Assembly: GCF_002154895.1 (NCBI RefSeq)
Contig: NZ_MUIZ01000001.1
Location: forward strand, 471,240-535,239
Direction of reading: 5' to 3'
Length of the DNA: 64,000 nt
DNA from: Lactococcus petauri
Lineage (GTDB): Bacteria > Bacillota > Bacilli > Lactobacillales > Streptococcaceae
Shown here: positions 25,733 to 34,237 of the stretch, one piece after another
Layout of the letters: each line of letters starts with the position of its first letter
Position numbering within the stretch: position 1 is the stretch's first letter
Notes under the pieces: generated by a model
What the model was told of the DNA's origin: nothing
The model's database searches: none
Seen by the model: the letters and a program-made list of their open reading frames with translations, nothing else
Translations under genes and position numbers: made by a program

Positions 25733-26919
25733 TCTACGATGCTCCGCTTTCTTAAATATTTCCGGAAATTAGCCAAGGACCAAAAGAAATTAACAACTAC
25801 GAAAAGACTTGTCACAATAAACGCCATCCGATAGGAAACCCAGCCTGCAATTGCTGAGCCAACGATTGGACCTACAACAACACCAAAGTTAGAAAACATT
25901 TGGTTATAGGCAAAGATCCGTGACACACCTTCCTTAGGGGTGATTTTAGCCAAAAGGGAATTGACGGAAGGCATCAGAGCACCCGTGCCGAACCCCAGCA
26001 TAAATCTTAAGATTCCTAATTGAAGAGGGGTTTCTACAAAAGCCATCGGTAAATACATAGCGAAACTAAAAGCTAAACCGATTAAAATCAGTCGATGTGC
26101 GCCATATTTGTCTCCTAATTTACCCAATGTACTAGAAGACATCATTGCAGATAAGCCAACTGCAGATACAATAAGACCTGAGATAAACATTAAGTTATTT
26201 GTATTTGTAGTCAATGTTTTGATGTAAAGGGTCACAAATGGTTCTATTGATTGTGTGGTGACTTGGATAATGAAGCTGGTAATAAGTAAGCCAAAAAGGA
26301 TATGCTTGTTACTTACACGATTGACAATTTCCTTTGTAGATAACATATTATCTTTCGTTACAGGTTCAAAGTTTTCATGAACAAAAAAGACAGTCAGAAT
26401 TGTTGCAAGAGCTAGCAGACTCCCAACGATAAGGAAGACATTCGCCATCCCAAACCATTGTGCCAATAAACCACCGATAGAAGGGCCAATCAAAGTTCCC
26501 GTAATCATTGCAGTGGATAAGACGCCCAGGGCATAACCTGAACGTTCTTTCGGTGCTTGAGAAGCGATCATTGCTGTCGAGTTGGGAATAAATCCTGAAA
26601 AGAAACCCATAAGACTGCGCATGAGCAAGAGCCACCAATAGCCGCCCATATGATGAGAAAAAGCAATCGCAGACATGGTAAAGGTCATGGCAAAAGAAGC
26701 TCTGACCATCATAGGTTTCCGGCCGTATTTGTCCGCTAATTTTCCCCACATAGGAGCAACTAAGCCTGAGACCAAAGCTGTCGAAGCAAAAGCAATACCA
26801 GAAAACAGCTCTACATTAGAACCTGTCACACCTAGGCTTTGAATATACAGGGGCAAAAATGGCATCACCAGTGAAAAAGATGAGCCCACAATAAAACAGC
26901 CAATCCATGTAATCCACAA
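25729..26919 (-). CDS. MFS multidrug efflux transporter (PmrA/NorA-like, 12 TM)
   Basis: A drug:H+ antiporter of the DHA1 type, at least 396 residues, with 12 predicted helices. Motif A is [14 protein letters not shown] (about 59-72 from the TTG start), and motif C-like glycines are in [14 protein letters not shown]. The usual start codon is missing: the reading frame is open upstream to an ATT at 26970 that overlaps the coaE stop and would add NWKQNLW and an N-terminal basic tail as in related proteins; the first canonical start is TTG at 26919, with GGA 8 nt upstream. I give 26919 as the conservative limit. Its stop overlaps rpmG. Confidence 0.85.
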   Translation of the reverse strand: MWITWIGCFIVGSSFSLVMPFLPLYIQSLGVTGSNVELFSGIAFASTALVSGLVAPMWGKLADKYGRKPMMVRASFAMTFTMSAIAFSHHMGGYWWLLLMRSLMGFFSGFIPNSTAMIASQAPKERSGYALGVLSTAMITGTLIGPSIGGLLAQWFGMANVFLIVGSLLALATILTVFFVHENFEPVTKDNMLSTKEIVNRVSNKHILFGLLITSFIIQVTTQSIEPFVTLYIKTLTTNTNNLMFISGLIVSAVGLSAMMSSSTLGKLGDKYGAHRLILIGLAFSFAMYLPMAFVETPLQLGILRFMLGFGTGALMPSVNSLLAKITPKEGVSRIFAYNQMFSNFGVVVGPIVGSAIAGWVSYRMAFIVTSLFVVVNFFWSLANFRKYLRKRSIVE

Positions 26920-26965
26920 ATTTTGTTTCCAATTTACTTTTCTGTTTTTTGTTGATTTACTCGTT

Positions 26966-27571
26966 TTAATCCCTCTTTTCTACTGCTTTTAACAGTTCTG
27001 TGATTTTTTCATAAGTTTCAGGAATTGTTCCTGAACTGTCAATAATACGTGTGGCATACTTCTTCTTTTCTGACAAAGGCATTTGAGCTTTGATACGTGC
27101 TTCTGCCTCTTCTTTTGTCATATTATCCCGACTCATGATACGCTCAATTTGGATACTTTCTGGAACAGCGACTAACCATATTTCATCAAAACCATCATAA
27201 GCCTGTTCGATGAGTAAGGGAATATCCATAATTATGGCCTTTTGAACCTTATCATCCTTCAAAAGTGCTTCACGTCTCTTATAAAGTTCTTGGCGAATAA
27301 TATGATTTTGGAGCAATGCTAGTTTTTCTCGCGCTTCATCATTTGAGAAAATTAAGTCGCCCAATTTTCGCCGAGCCAAAAGCCCTTTCTCATCAAAGTA
27401 GGCAGGGCCAAATTCTTGTAAAATCGCCTGATATAAGGAGCCACCTGGTGCTTGTAATTCACGAACCACTTGGTCCGCATCAATGATCGGATAGCCCTGA
27501 GAACGCAAAAAATCAACCGCCGTTGATTTCCCAGAAGCTATTCCACCTGTCAAACCGATTACTTTCTTCAT
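26966..27571 (-). CDS. coaE: Dephospho-CoA kinase
   Basis: A 201-residue P-loop kinase for the last step of coenzyme A synthesis. The Walker A GLTGGIASGKST is at residues 5-16 and DADQVVREL follows. The start chosen is ATG 27571, where MKKVIGLTGG begins; the extension to 27589 is unsupported. TGCTATAAT ends 6 nt before the ATG with the same AAAGCT linker as rsmA, so the mRNA is predicted to be leaderless. The efflux gene follows with almost no gap. Confidence 0.94.
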   Translation of the reverse strand: MKKVIGLTGGIASGKSTAVDFLRSQGYPIIDADQVVRELQAPGGSLYQAILQEFGPAYFDEKGLLARRKLGDLIFSNDEAREKLALLQNHIIRQELYKRREALLKDDKVQKAIIMDIPLLIEQAYDGFDEIWLVAVPESIQIERIMSRDNMTKEEAEARIKAQMPLSEKKKYATRIIDSSGTIPETYEKITELLKAVEKRD

Positions 27572-27717
27572 AGCTTTATTATAGCACAACTCATGATACG
27601 ATATTCAGTAATTACGACCCCATGAAGCAAAAACAATATTTCTTCTTAATCAAAAAACGCATGAGATTAGACGTAAAGCACATCAATTCATACATTTTCA
27701 CCCTATCATTCTACTGG

Positions 27718-27990
27718 CTAAAGCAGGTTCTCAAATTCCTCTTCGATAGTTTTTACAAGCTTAGAGTGTCCATTTGACCTTAGCGTCTCCAATTCATTAA
27801 GAATTTCACGTCCATTATCCCCAGTATAGAACTTCACACCGTACAAGCGGACATTGTCATCTTCAACGATTAGATCTGCTGGCTTTATCTTAGCCAGCAA
27901 GTCTTCTTTCCACTGATCCTTATAAACAAAAGCTTGTCCTTTAGGTTCAATGTAGACTTGAATAACCTCACTTGAACTTCCATGATGATG
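27718..27990 (-). pseudogene. C-terminal remnant of a type III restriction enzyme (Res subunit)
   Basis: The minus-strand frame ending at 27718 runs upstream to about 27990 with no start codon. It reads EVIQVYIEPKGQAFVYKDQWKEDLLAKI and then a C-terminal tail ending EEEFENLL. The IEPKG ... D-x-WKE-x-L pattern is typical of the C-terminus of type III restriction helicase-nuclease (Res) subunits, which run to about 900-1000 residues. Only about 90 codons survive, with no Mod gene nearby, so this is a deletion relic. Assignment rests on the motif alone. Confidence 0.5.
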
Positions 27991-28049
27991 AAGGGAAGTT
28001 CTATTTTTTTGCCATATTTTTGTTACATTTATAAAGTTTTTACAAATAA

Positions 28050-28070
28050 TATAATGAGAGTAAAACTCTC
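28050..28070 (+). promoter_or_regulatory. Putative toxin-mRNA promoter (-10) and 5' hairpin
   Basis: TATAAT at 28050-28055 in an AT-rich setting, with no good -35 box. It is followed at once by GAGAG-TAAAA-CTCTC (28056-28070), a hairpin at the predicted mRNA 5' end. Confidence 0.45.
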
Positions 28071-28083
28071 GTGTCTTATGTTA

Positions 28084-28293
28084 CTCTGTACCTGTCGCCT
28101 GCAAATACTAGTCATGAGAGGTGGACAGGTTATGATGACATTCCTACTCTCTGTAGAAGGGAAAATTCTTACTGATGACTGTTTGGGTTTGGATAGTTCT
28201 TGATGTTGTAACAATTGCTATCGATCTCTTCAAGATTTGGAAAGAATACAAAAACGCTAGTCCCAAAGACTAACGTTTAACCCATCTACAGAG
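28084..28293 (+). other. Leader stem and long-range SD-sequestering pair of the toxin mRNA
   Basis: ACCTGTC (28090-28096) pairs with GACAGGT (28124-28130) in the leader. CTCTGTAGAAGGG (28149-28161), which contains the only ribosome-binding sequence, is complementary with one mismatch to CCCATCTACAGAG (28281-28293) after the stop codon. The CTCTGTA core is also present at 28084-28090. Closing of the mRNA by 5'-3' pairing is a known control in several type I toxin mRNAs. Confidence 0.5.
28175..28273 (+). CDS. Putative type I toxin peptide (32 aa, one membrane helix)
   Basis: A small frame, ATG 28175 to TAA 28271-28273. Residues about 3-22 are hydrophobic and Trp-rich (VWVWIVLDVVTIAI core, two Asp), followed by a basic amphipathic tail (KIWKEYKNASPKD). 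This size and layout fit membrane-acting type I toxins such as the Fst, TxpA and BsrG groups, but I see no clear match to any one family. The GAAGGG ribosome binding sequence is 13 nt from the ATG and can be masked by long-range pairing. An in-frame TAG lies upstream, fixing the start. A convergent antisense promoter and two terminators surround it. Function is inferred from architecture. Confidence 0.55.
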   Translation: MTVWVWIVLDVVTIAIDLFKIWKEYKNASPKD

Positions 28294-28346
28294 AACTAAG
28301 ACACGCTGGCCGTTGGAGCGGTCAGTTTTTTCGTGTTGTTCTGTAT
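28247..28346 (-). ncRNA. Putative antisense antitoxin RNA
   Basis: A minus-strand RNA of about 100 nt predicted from a promoter at 28353-28381 and an intrinsic terminator at 28252-28278 (AAACGTTAGTC TTTGG GACTAGCGTTT then TTGTATTC). It is complementary to the last about 25 nt of the toxin frame, the 3' anti-SD arm (28281-28293) and the whole toxin terminator (28306-28331). This convergent 3' overlap is the geometry of bsrG/SR4 and txpA/RatA in Bacillus. Existence and role are predictions. Confidence 0.55.
28306..28333 (+). terminator. Terminator of the toxin mRNA
   Basis: CTGGCCG TTGGAG CGGTCAG (7 bp, one G-T pair; 28306-28325) followed by T6 on the plus strand. Confidence 0.75.
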
Positions 28347-28352
28347 AGAATG

Positions 28353-28381
28353 ATTATAACAAAAGTCGCATAGGAAGGCAA
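28353..28381 (-). promoter_or_regulatory. Antisense RNA promoter
   Basis: Minus strand TTGCCT (28376-28381), 17 nt, TATAAT (28353-28358) with TG extension (TGTTATAAT). It is among the best promoters in the window and no protein gene follows it. Between here and the pfl terminator (28382-28486) I see nothing further. Confidence 0.75.
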
Positions 28382-28486
28382 ATTGGGGAACAATTCGTGA
28401 TAATTTGACTTACGGTTTAGACGATACATACAGTGCGCATTATGACAAAAATCAAAGAGGCGGCTTTTAATATAAGAGGAAGCAAA

Positions 28487-28515
28487 AAACAACCTAACCA
28501 AAGGATAGATTGTTT
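28487..28515 (-). terminator. Terminator of pfl
   Basis: Minus strand AAACAATCTA ... TAGGTTGTTT (10 bp with one U-G pair) followed by TTTTGC, just past the stop at 28526. Confidence 0.7.
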
Positions 28516-28525
28516 ATGCATTTCA

Positions 28526-30859
28526 TTAAATATTTGATGTGTGCATTACTTCATCATCATCTTGTGAAAGAACTTCGTGGAACACACGTTCAGTCAATTC
28601 TTGTTTTTGTTCTGGTGTGAGGTATTTAGTGTTTACACAGTAACCAGAGATACGTACGATAACATCTTCGCCAGCCATAATTTTGCTGTAAACATCTTTA
28701 AGATCCATAACGTTAAGGTTAACGTGTTGTCCACCTTGTCCGAAGTAACCGTCAAGGATTTGAACCAAGTTATCTACTTGTTCGTCACGTGTTTTACCAA
28801 GTGCACGTGGAGAAACTTGAGTTGTCAATGAGATACCGTCATTTGCATGAGCAAATTCAAGTTTCGCCAAAGAGTTCAAGTTTTGGAGCCATCCACCGCG
28901 CGCTTTGTTTGATGGGTTAGCACCTGGTGAGAAGAATTCTACTTTAGATTTGTTCACTGAACCATCTTCATTGAGGAATACACCTTTATGAACTGGTGAG
29001 TTACCTGTTTGTTTAGAGTAAGCCACGTTTGAAGTGATTGTCAAGAGTGAAACTGTAGCTTCAGCATTTTTGTAAAGTTTGTGTGAAGCTAGTTTTTCAT
29101 AGTACATCTTCATCAAAAGTTTAGCGATATCGTCTACACGGTCATCATCTTCACCGTAACGTGGGAAGTCGCCTTCAACTTCGTAGTCATAAATATAGCC
29201 GTTTTCATCACGAATAGTTTTAACTTTCGCATATTTGATTGCTGAAAGTGAGTCAACTGTATTGGCGAAACCACAGATACCGAAGCCCATGTTCGCACGA
29301 ACACGTGTTGGCAAGAAGGCCATTTGAACGGCTTCATAGTTGTATTTATCAGTCATATAGTGGATGATGTTCATTGCATCCACATAAGTATCAGTCAACC
29401 AAGTCAATGATTTGTCAAAGTTTTCCATAACTGTATCATAGTCAAGAACTTCGTCAGTTACTGGTTCGATGTCGAACACTTTGTAGTCTTTATGAACATC
29501 GTCATATCCACCATTCAAACCAGTAAGCATTGCTTTCAGAACGTTAACACGTGCTCCGAAGTATTGGAGGTTGTGACGTTCGTTTTCATTTTCTGGGTCA
29601 AGTGGTGATACACAACATGAGATACAAGACATTTCGCCGTATCCTTCTTTAGCCATTGTTTCTACACCTTCATATTGAATAGAAGAGTGTTTATGAGACA
29701 TTGACATTGCATAGCGTTTGAATGCATGTGGTAATTTATCAGACCAAAGTACTGTCAAGTTTGGCTCTGGAGCGTTACCGATTGTATCCAATGTGTTAAG
29801 GAAACGGTAGTCCATTTTTGTAACACGGTGACGACCGTCATTACCCATACCTGCCATTGATGTTGTGATGAATGTTGGGTCACCAGAGTAAAGTTCATCA
29901 TAAGCAGCTGCACGCGCGAATTTCATTGTACGAAGTTTCAATACGAAATCATCAACGAATTCTTGAATTTCTTGTTCAGTGAAAGTACCACGTTCGAGGT
30001 CACGTTCAGCAAAGATATCAAGAACGATTGGCACACGTCCAAGTGATGTAGCCGCACCATTGATAACACGACATACAGCCATGTAAGCAATATTGATCCA
30101 TTGGATAGCTTCTTTAGTGTTCAGGGCCGGACGACGAACGTCAAGTCCATAAAGATCACCAAATTTAGCAACTTGATCAAGTGCTTGGTATTGCATGTTG
30201 ATTTCTTCTTTAAGACGGATAGTTTCTTCTGTAATTTCAGTGATTGCATCCCACTCGCGTGCTTTTTCTTTCATCAAGTAGTCTGCACCGTAAAGTGCAA
30301 GACGTGCGTAAACACCGATGATACGTCCACGTGAATAAGCATCTGGCAAACCAGTTACTGTGTGTGCGTGACGTGCTTTACGGATAGCTGATGTATAGGC
30401 ACGGAAGATACCATCATTTACAGAAGTCATTGTTGTATCCAACACTTCGTGCAATTCAGGATCAACGCTGAGTCCGTGTTCTGTCAAGATTTTTTCTGCT
30501 ACACGAAGACCACCTTTTGGCATGAAGTTCAAACGGAAAAGTTCGCTGTTTTGCATACCGTAGATTAATTCGAGATCTTTGTTTTCAGGATCGATGTAAC
30601 CAGCAGGAATTTTGTGAATAGAAGTCACACGATCAGTATCGAATGGGAATCCTACTTCTTCATAGTGCGCTTTTGTTGTTTCGATAATATCTTTTACTTT
30701 AAGCGTACGTTCTGTTGGTCCTTCGAGGAAACTTTCGTCTCCATCATAAGGTTTGTAGTTGGCTTGAACAAAGCGTGTAACACTTGCTTTATCTTGCCAG
30801 TCTGATCCTTTGAAACCTTCCCAGGCTTGCTCAAAGATTTCTTTAGTTTCTGTTTTCAT
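28526..30859 (-). CDS. pfl: Formate C-acetyltransferase (pyruvate formate-lyase)
   Basis: A 777-residue glycyl-radical enzyme converting pyruvate and CoA to acetyl-CoA and formate, the anaerobic mixed-acid branch of lactococci. The catalytic pair is seen in SCISCCVSP (adjacent cysteines near residue 410), and the radical glycine in VRISGYCVN near the C-terminus (about 745). Both are intact. The ATG follows AAAGGAGATTTTCTAC. It is monocistronic with its own promoter and terminator; the activase gene pflA is at 13-807. Confidence 0.97.
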   Translation of the reverse strand: MKTETKEIFEQAWEGFKGSDWQDKASVTRFVQANYKPYDGDESFLEGPTERTLKVKDIIETTKAHYEEVGFPFDTDRVTSIHKIPAGYIDPENKDLELIYGMQNSELFRLNFMPKGGLRVAEKILTEHGLSVDPELHEVLDTTMTSVNDGIFRAYTSAIRKARHAHTVTGLPDAYSRGRIIGVYARLALYGADYLMKEKAREWDAITEITEETIRLKEEINMQYQALDQVAKFGDLYGLDVRRPALNTKEAIQWINIAYMAVCRVINGAATSLGRVPIVLDIFAERDLERGTFTEQEIQEFVDDFVLKLRTMKFARAAAYDELYSGDPTFITTSMAGMGNDGRHRVTKMDYRFLNTLDTIGNAPEPNLTVLWSDKLPHAFKRYAMSMSHKHSSIQYEGVETMAKEGYGEMSCISCCVSPLDPENENERHNLQYFGARVNVLKAMLTGLNGGYDDVHKDYKVFDIEPVTDEVLDYDTVMENFDKSLTWLTDTYVDAMNIIHYMTDKYNYEAVQMAFLPTRVRANMGFGICGFANTVDSLSAIKYAKVKTIRDENGYIYDYEVEGDFPRYGEDDDRVDDIAKLLMKMYYEKLASHKLYKNAEATVSLLTITSNVAYSKQTGNSPVHKGVFLNEDGSVNKSKVEFFSPGANPSNKARGGWLQNLNSLAKLEFAHANDGISLTTQVSPRALGKTRDEQVDNLVQILDGYFGQGGQHVNLNVMDLKDVYSKIMAGEDVIVRISGYCVNTKYLTPEQKQELTERVFHEVLSQDDDEVMHTSNI

Positions 30860-30902
30860 GTAGAAAATCTCCTTTGGTCTTTCTGTTTCAGATTACGCTT
30901 TT

Positions 30903-30930
30903 ATTATATCATACAGTTTACTAATTTCAA
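30903..30930 (-). promoter_or_regulatory. Promoter of pfl
   Basis: Minus strand TTGAAA (30925-30930), 16 nt, TATAAT (30903-30908) with a TG extension (TGATATAAT). Confidence 0.7.
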
Positions 30931-30967
30931 GGGATATCTGGGAATGTTTGCACTTTCTTTACTAGTA

Positions 30968-31015
30968 CAGTTTGATTTTTAAGTTAAACTGTTATATTTT
31001 TAGTAAACGATTACA
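30968..31015 (-). promoter_or_regulatory. Upstream control region of pfl: inverted repeat and cre-like site
   Basis: ACAGTTT and AAACTGT form an inverted repeat about 12 nt apart near 30967-30992; ACAGTTT recurs at about 30913. Farther up, TGTAATCGTTTACT (31002-31015, minus strand) fits the CcpA cre consensus with one mismatch at its last base. Carbon-catabolite and redox control of pfl are known in lactic bacteria; binding here is inferred. Confidence 0.4.
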
Positions 31016-31052
31016 GAAATGAAATGTCACAGAAGTACAGAGATAACAAAAA

Positions 31053-31078
31053 AAGCCAAGCTTTTTTGCTTGACTTTT
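31053..31078 (-). terminator. Terminator of hpf
   Basis: Minus strand AAGTCAAGC AAAAAA GCTTGGCTT (9 bp, one U-G pair) followed by a T-run, about 30 nt past the stop at 31107. Confidence 0.75.
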
Positions 31079-31106
31079 TTCTTGATACAGTTTCTGTACT
31101 TAAATC

Positions 31107-31664
31107 TTATTTGGTTTCGATTAAACCAATGTTGCCATCTTCACGACGGTAAACGACATTAGTACTGTCTGTATCTGCATCTGTAAAGATATAGAAATCA
31201 TGTCCTAACATGTCCATTTGAAGGACTGCTTCTTCAGCATCCATTGGTTTCAAGGAAACATGTTTTGTACGAACAATCTTTACTTGATCTTCATTTACTT
31301 CTTCAGCTTCATCAAGTGGTGCAAACTCGTCTCCGAAAGCTTGTCCAGTAGGAACATTAATCTTAGATTTACGGTTTACACGTGTTTTATACTTGCGAAT
31401 TTGACGTTCTAGTTTTTCTTCAACAAAGTCAATAGCTGCATACATGTCAGCTGCTGTATCTTCTGCACGCAAAGTTACATTTTTAGCAGGAACGGTAACT
31501 TCTGCTTTGTAACGTTTGTCGGAGTAAACTTTAAGATTTACATAGGCTGTTACTTCATGACCATCGTTAAAGTATTTTTCAAGTTTTCCAACCTTATCTT
31601 CAACATATGAGCGGATTGAATCTGTTAACTCAAAATTTTCACCACGGATATTATATTTGATCAT
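31107..31664 (-). CDS. hpf: Ribosome hibernation promoting factor, long form
   Basis: A 185-residue long-form HPF (YfiA) that dimerises 70S ribosomes in stationary phase. The N-terminal ribosome-binding domain (about 1-100, MIKYNIRGENFELTDSIR start) is joined by an acidic linker to the C-terminal dimerisation domain (about 125-185, including VVYRREDGNIGLIE). The mRNA has an unusual structured leader, and its promoter lies over the end of clpC with a cre-like site inside. AAGGTAG precedes the ATG. Confidence 0.94.
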   Translation of the reverse strand: MIKYNIRGENFELTDSIRSYVEDKVGKLEKYFNDGHEVTAYVNLKVYSDKRYKAEVTVPAKNVTLRAEDTAADMYAAIDFVEEKLERQIRKYKTRVNRKSKINVPTGQAFGDEFAPLDEAEEVNEDQVKIVRTKHVSLKPMDAEEAVLQMDMLGHDFYIFTDADTDSTNVVYRREDGNIGLIETK

Positions 31665-31677
31665 AGAGTCTACCTTA

Positions 31678-31740
31678 ACGGTTCTTGTATTGAACCTTCA
31701 CTGTTTTGCAGGTGCTGGACAGTCAAGTTTTAAGAACCGT
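31678..31740 (-). promoter_or_regulatory. Structured leader of hpf mRNA
   Basis: A 9-bp outer stem ACGGTTCTT/AAGAACCGT (31678-31686/31732-31740) encloses 45 nt with an inner ACTGT/ACAGT stem (31700-31704/31719-31723). It lies between the predicted transcription start and the start codon and has no T-run, so it is more likely a control element than a terminator. Confidence 0.5.
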
Positions 31741-31761
31741 CCTTTCTTTATTTCTAATTTA

Positions 31762-31790
31762 ATTATAATATATAATCGCTTACAAGTCAA
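31762..31790 (-). promoter_or_regulatory. Promoter of hpf with internal cre-like site
   Basis: Minus strand TTGACT (31785-31790), 17 nt, TATAAT (31762-31767). The spacer holds TGTAAGCGATTATA (31771-31784), one mismatch from the CcpA cre consensus, suggesting repression during fast sugar growth. Confidence 0.65.
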
Positions 31791-34237
31791 TCAATAACAC
31801 TTATTCTAATCTTTTTATTAGAAGAGCCAATAGAAATCGTATCCCCAGGATGAATTTCGCCGGCAAGCAATTGTTCACTGAGCGTGTCTTCAACCTCACG
31901 TTGCAGAGCTTTACGCAATGGGCGGGCACCGTATTCAGGATCAAATCCTTTATCAGCAATAACTTTCAAAGCAGCAGGTGTAAATTTCACTTTGATATTT
32001 TGATCTTTCAAACGCGATACAAGAGATTTACTCATGATTTTCACGACTTGTTCAATCTCTTTTTCTGTCAGTGAATGGAAAACGATAGTTTCATCAATAC
32101 GATTGAGAAATTCTGGACGGTACTGTTTCTTCAGCTCTTCCATGATTCTTGCTTTCATAGCTGGATAATCCGTTGAAATTGATTTAGCCCCAAAACCAAC
32201 CGTTTTATCATCACGAATAGCCGTTGCACCCAAGTTAGATGTCATAATAATAATCGTATTTCTGAAATCAACTTTACGTCCTTTGGTATCTGTAACGAAA
32301 CCATCATCCAAAATTTGTAACATGATATTGAAAATATCAGGATGGGCCTTTTCGACTTCATCAAGGAGGATAACAGAATAAGGCTTATTACGGACTTGCT
32401 CTGTCAGTTGCCCACCTTCATCGTAACCTACATATCCCGGAGGTGCTCCGATAAGACGCGATGTCGAGAATTTTTCCATAAATTCACTCATGTCTACACG
32501 AATCATATTTTCTTCACTGCCAAAGACACTTTCCGCTAAAGCCTTAGCAAGCTCTGTCTTCCCAACTCCTGTCGGACCAAGGAACATAAATGAGCCCAAA
32601 GGACGTCTCGTATCGGCAATACCTGAACGTGCACGTCTAATGGCACGAGAAACAGCAGAAATCGCTTCTTCCTGTCCAACCACACGCTTATGTAACTCTT
32701 TTTCTAAGTTAATCAGACGTTCACTTTCTGTCTTCGTCATCTGTTGGAGCGGGATTCCTGTAAGGTTAGAAACGACAGCATAAACATCGCTTTCCTCAAC
32801 CAAAGGATTATCATTTTCCGATACTGTAAAATTATCAATCTTGTGCGTTAGTTTTTCAATATCTTTTTCAACCCCTTGCGCTTCAACAATATCAAGAGCA
32901 ACAACTGCTTTTTGTAATCTTAGCTCTTCCGCTTTTAATTCTGCTTTTAACTCGTCTAACTTGGTGTAATTTGTTTTACTCGTGATTTTAACTTTGGCTG
33001 CTGCTTCATCAAGAAGATCAATAGCTTTGTCTGGCAGACGACGACTAGGCATATAGCGATTACTCAAGCTGACAGCACGCTCCAAAGCACCTTCTTCAAA
33101 TTTGACTGTATGGTAAGCCTCAAATTTTTCTTTCAAACCTTGTAAAATCGCAACCGTTTCCTCTTCTGAGGGTTCTTCGACATTGACACGGGCAAAACGG
33201 CGTTCTAGGGCTTCATCTTTTTCAATATATTTTTGATATTCTTGATAAGTGGTAGCACCAATGAGTTGGAACTCGCCCCGTGCTAATGCTGGTTTTAAAA
33301 TATTTGAGGCATCGTTGACCGAGTCCATGCCGCCACCAGCCCCAATGATTGTATGCAGTTCATCGATAAAGACGATAACATCTTTATCGTGTGTCACTTC
33401 ATCAACAATAGCCGTCAAACGATCTTCAAATTCACCACGGAATTTTGTCCCCGCTACGACCATCGCCATATTTAAAGCCATAATGCGGCTACCACGTAAA
33501 CCTACAGGAACATTTCCTGCAGCCACACGTGTCGCAAAGCCTTCAATAATCGCTGACTTACCAACACCTGGCTCACCAACAAGAACGGGATTGTTTTTTG
33601 TTCGACGGCTCAAAATGTGGATAAGACGTTCAACTTCACGCTCTCTTCCAATCATGGGATCAAGCTTGCCTTCACGGGCTGCTTTTGTCAAATCTGTTGA
33701 TACCGTGTCTAAAGTAGGTGTTGTCGTTGTTTCGGACACTTTCCCCGACAGGTTTCTTTTCGAAGCTGGTGTCACCGCTTTACGGCGCTCTGGTACACGT
33801 AGATATGCTTTTTGCTCTAGCTTTTTGCGGAGGTTAACGATATTAATGTCTTGCTCACGTAAAAGTTGTCCTGCAAAGCTGGCTTCATTTGCCAACAGCA
33901 TATATAAGAGATGCTCGGTCCCGATGCGGTTTTTATCATTATTTTGAGCCAGTGCTCGTGCTTGCTCAATAATCGTCTCCACTCTTGGACTAAGCTTTAT
34001 TTCTGATTTCTTCGTCTTCACTTGGCTTGAAAAATCTTCAATGTCGATTAACATTTCTTCCAAATCAATTTTTTCTGAATTAAGTAGGGTAAATGCCAAT
34101 GAAGCTGGAACCTCAGCCAAGGCAGCCAATAAGTGCGAGCTTTCAACCCACGCGTAGTTAAACTTGTGCGCATAGTCGACAGACTTCTCAAGCACTTTTA
34201 CGACTTGTGGTGTAAAGTCCTTTTCATTAAATTTCAT
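31787..34237 (-). CDS. clpC: ATP-dependent Clp protease ATPase subunit ClpC
   Basis: An 816-residue Hsp100 unfoldase. It has an N-terminal Clp_N double repeat (1-145), a first AAA+ module with GEPGVGKS and VFIDELHTIIGAG, a middle coiled-coil segment, and a second AAA+ module with GPTGVGKTELAK, VILLDEVEKAHPD and a C-terminal D2-small domain. It is the second gene of ctsR-clpC; its start region (GTG ATG ATG AAA) overlaps the ctsR stop, and I place the start at the ATG giving MKFNEKDF, coupled to ctsR translation because no clear ribosome binding site exists. Delivers substrates to ClpP. Confidence 0.94.
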   Translation of the reverse strand: MKFNEKDFTPQVVKVLEKSVDYAHKFNYAWVESSHLLAALAEVPASLAFTLLNSEKIDLEEMLIDIEDFSSQVKTKKSEIKLSPRVETIIEQARALAQNNDKNRIGTEHLLYMLLANEASFAGQLLREQDINIVNLRKKLEQKAYLRVPERRKAVTPASKRNLSGKVSETTTTPTLDTVSTDLTKAAREGKLDPMIGREREVERLIHILSRRTKNNPVLVGEPGVGKSAIIEGFATRVAAGNVPVGLRGSRIMALNMAMVVAGTKFRGEFEDRLTAIVDEVTHDKDVIVFIDELHTIIGAGGGMDSVNDASNILKPALARGEFQLIGATTYQEYQKYIEKDEALERRFARVNVEEPSEEETVAILQGLKEKFEAYHTVKFEEGALERAVSLSNRYMPSRRLPDKAIDLLDEAAAKVKITSKTNYTKLDELKAELKAEELRLQKAVVALDIVEAQGVEKDIEKLTHKIDNFTVSENDNPLVEESDVYAVVSNLTGIPLQQMTKTESERLINLEKELHKRVVGQEEAISAVSRAIRRARSGIADTRRPLGSFMFLGPTGVGKTELAKALAESVFGSEENMIRVDMSEFMEKFSTSRLIGAPPGYVGYDEGGQLTEQVRNKPYSVILLDEVEKAHPDIFNIMLQILDDGFVTDTKGRKVDFRNTIIIMTSNLGATAIRDDKTVGFGAKSISTDYPAMKARIMEELKKQYRPEFLNRIDETIVFHSLTEKEIEQVVKIMSKSLVSRLKDQNIKVKFTPAALKVIADKGFDPEYGARPLRKALQREVEDTLSEQLLAGEIHPGDTISIGSSNKKIRISVID

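Noticed and set aside
28084..28161. Classification of the toxin locus as par/fst
   Set aside because: In par the repeats make the antitoxin complementary to the toxin SD region; here the antisense RNA carries the same, not complementary, sequence, and the peptide lacks the Fst pattern.
27982..28203. 73-codon plus-strand frame overlapping the toxin leader
   Set aside because: It covers the promoter and leader hairpins and ends inside the toxin frame; composition suggests chance. The 32-codon frame at 28175 is better supported.
33249..33947. 232-codon plus-strand frame opposite clpC
   Set aside because: It is the complement of conserved ClpC codons, with no promoter or ribosome binding site; a shadow frame.
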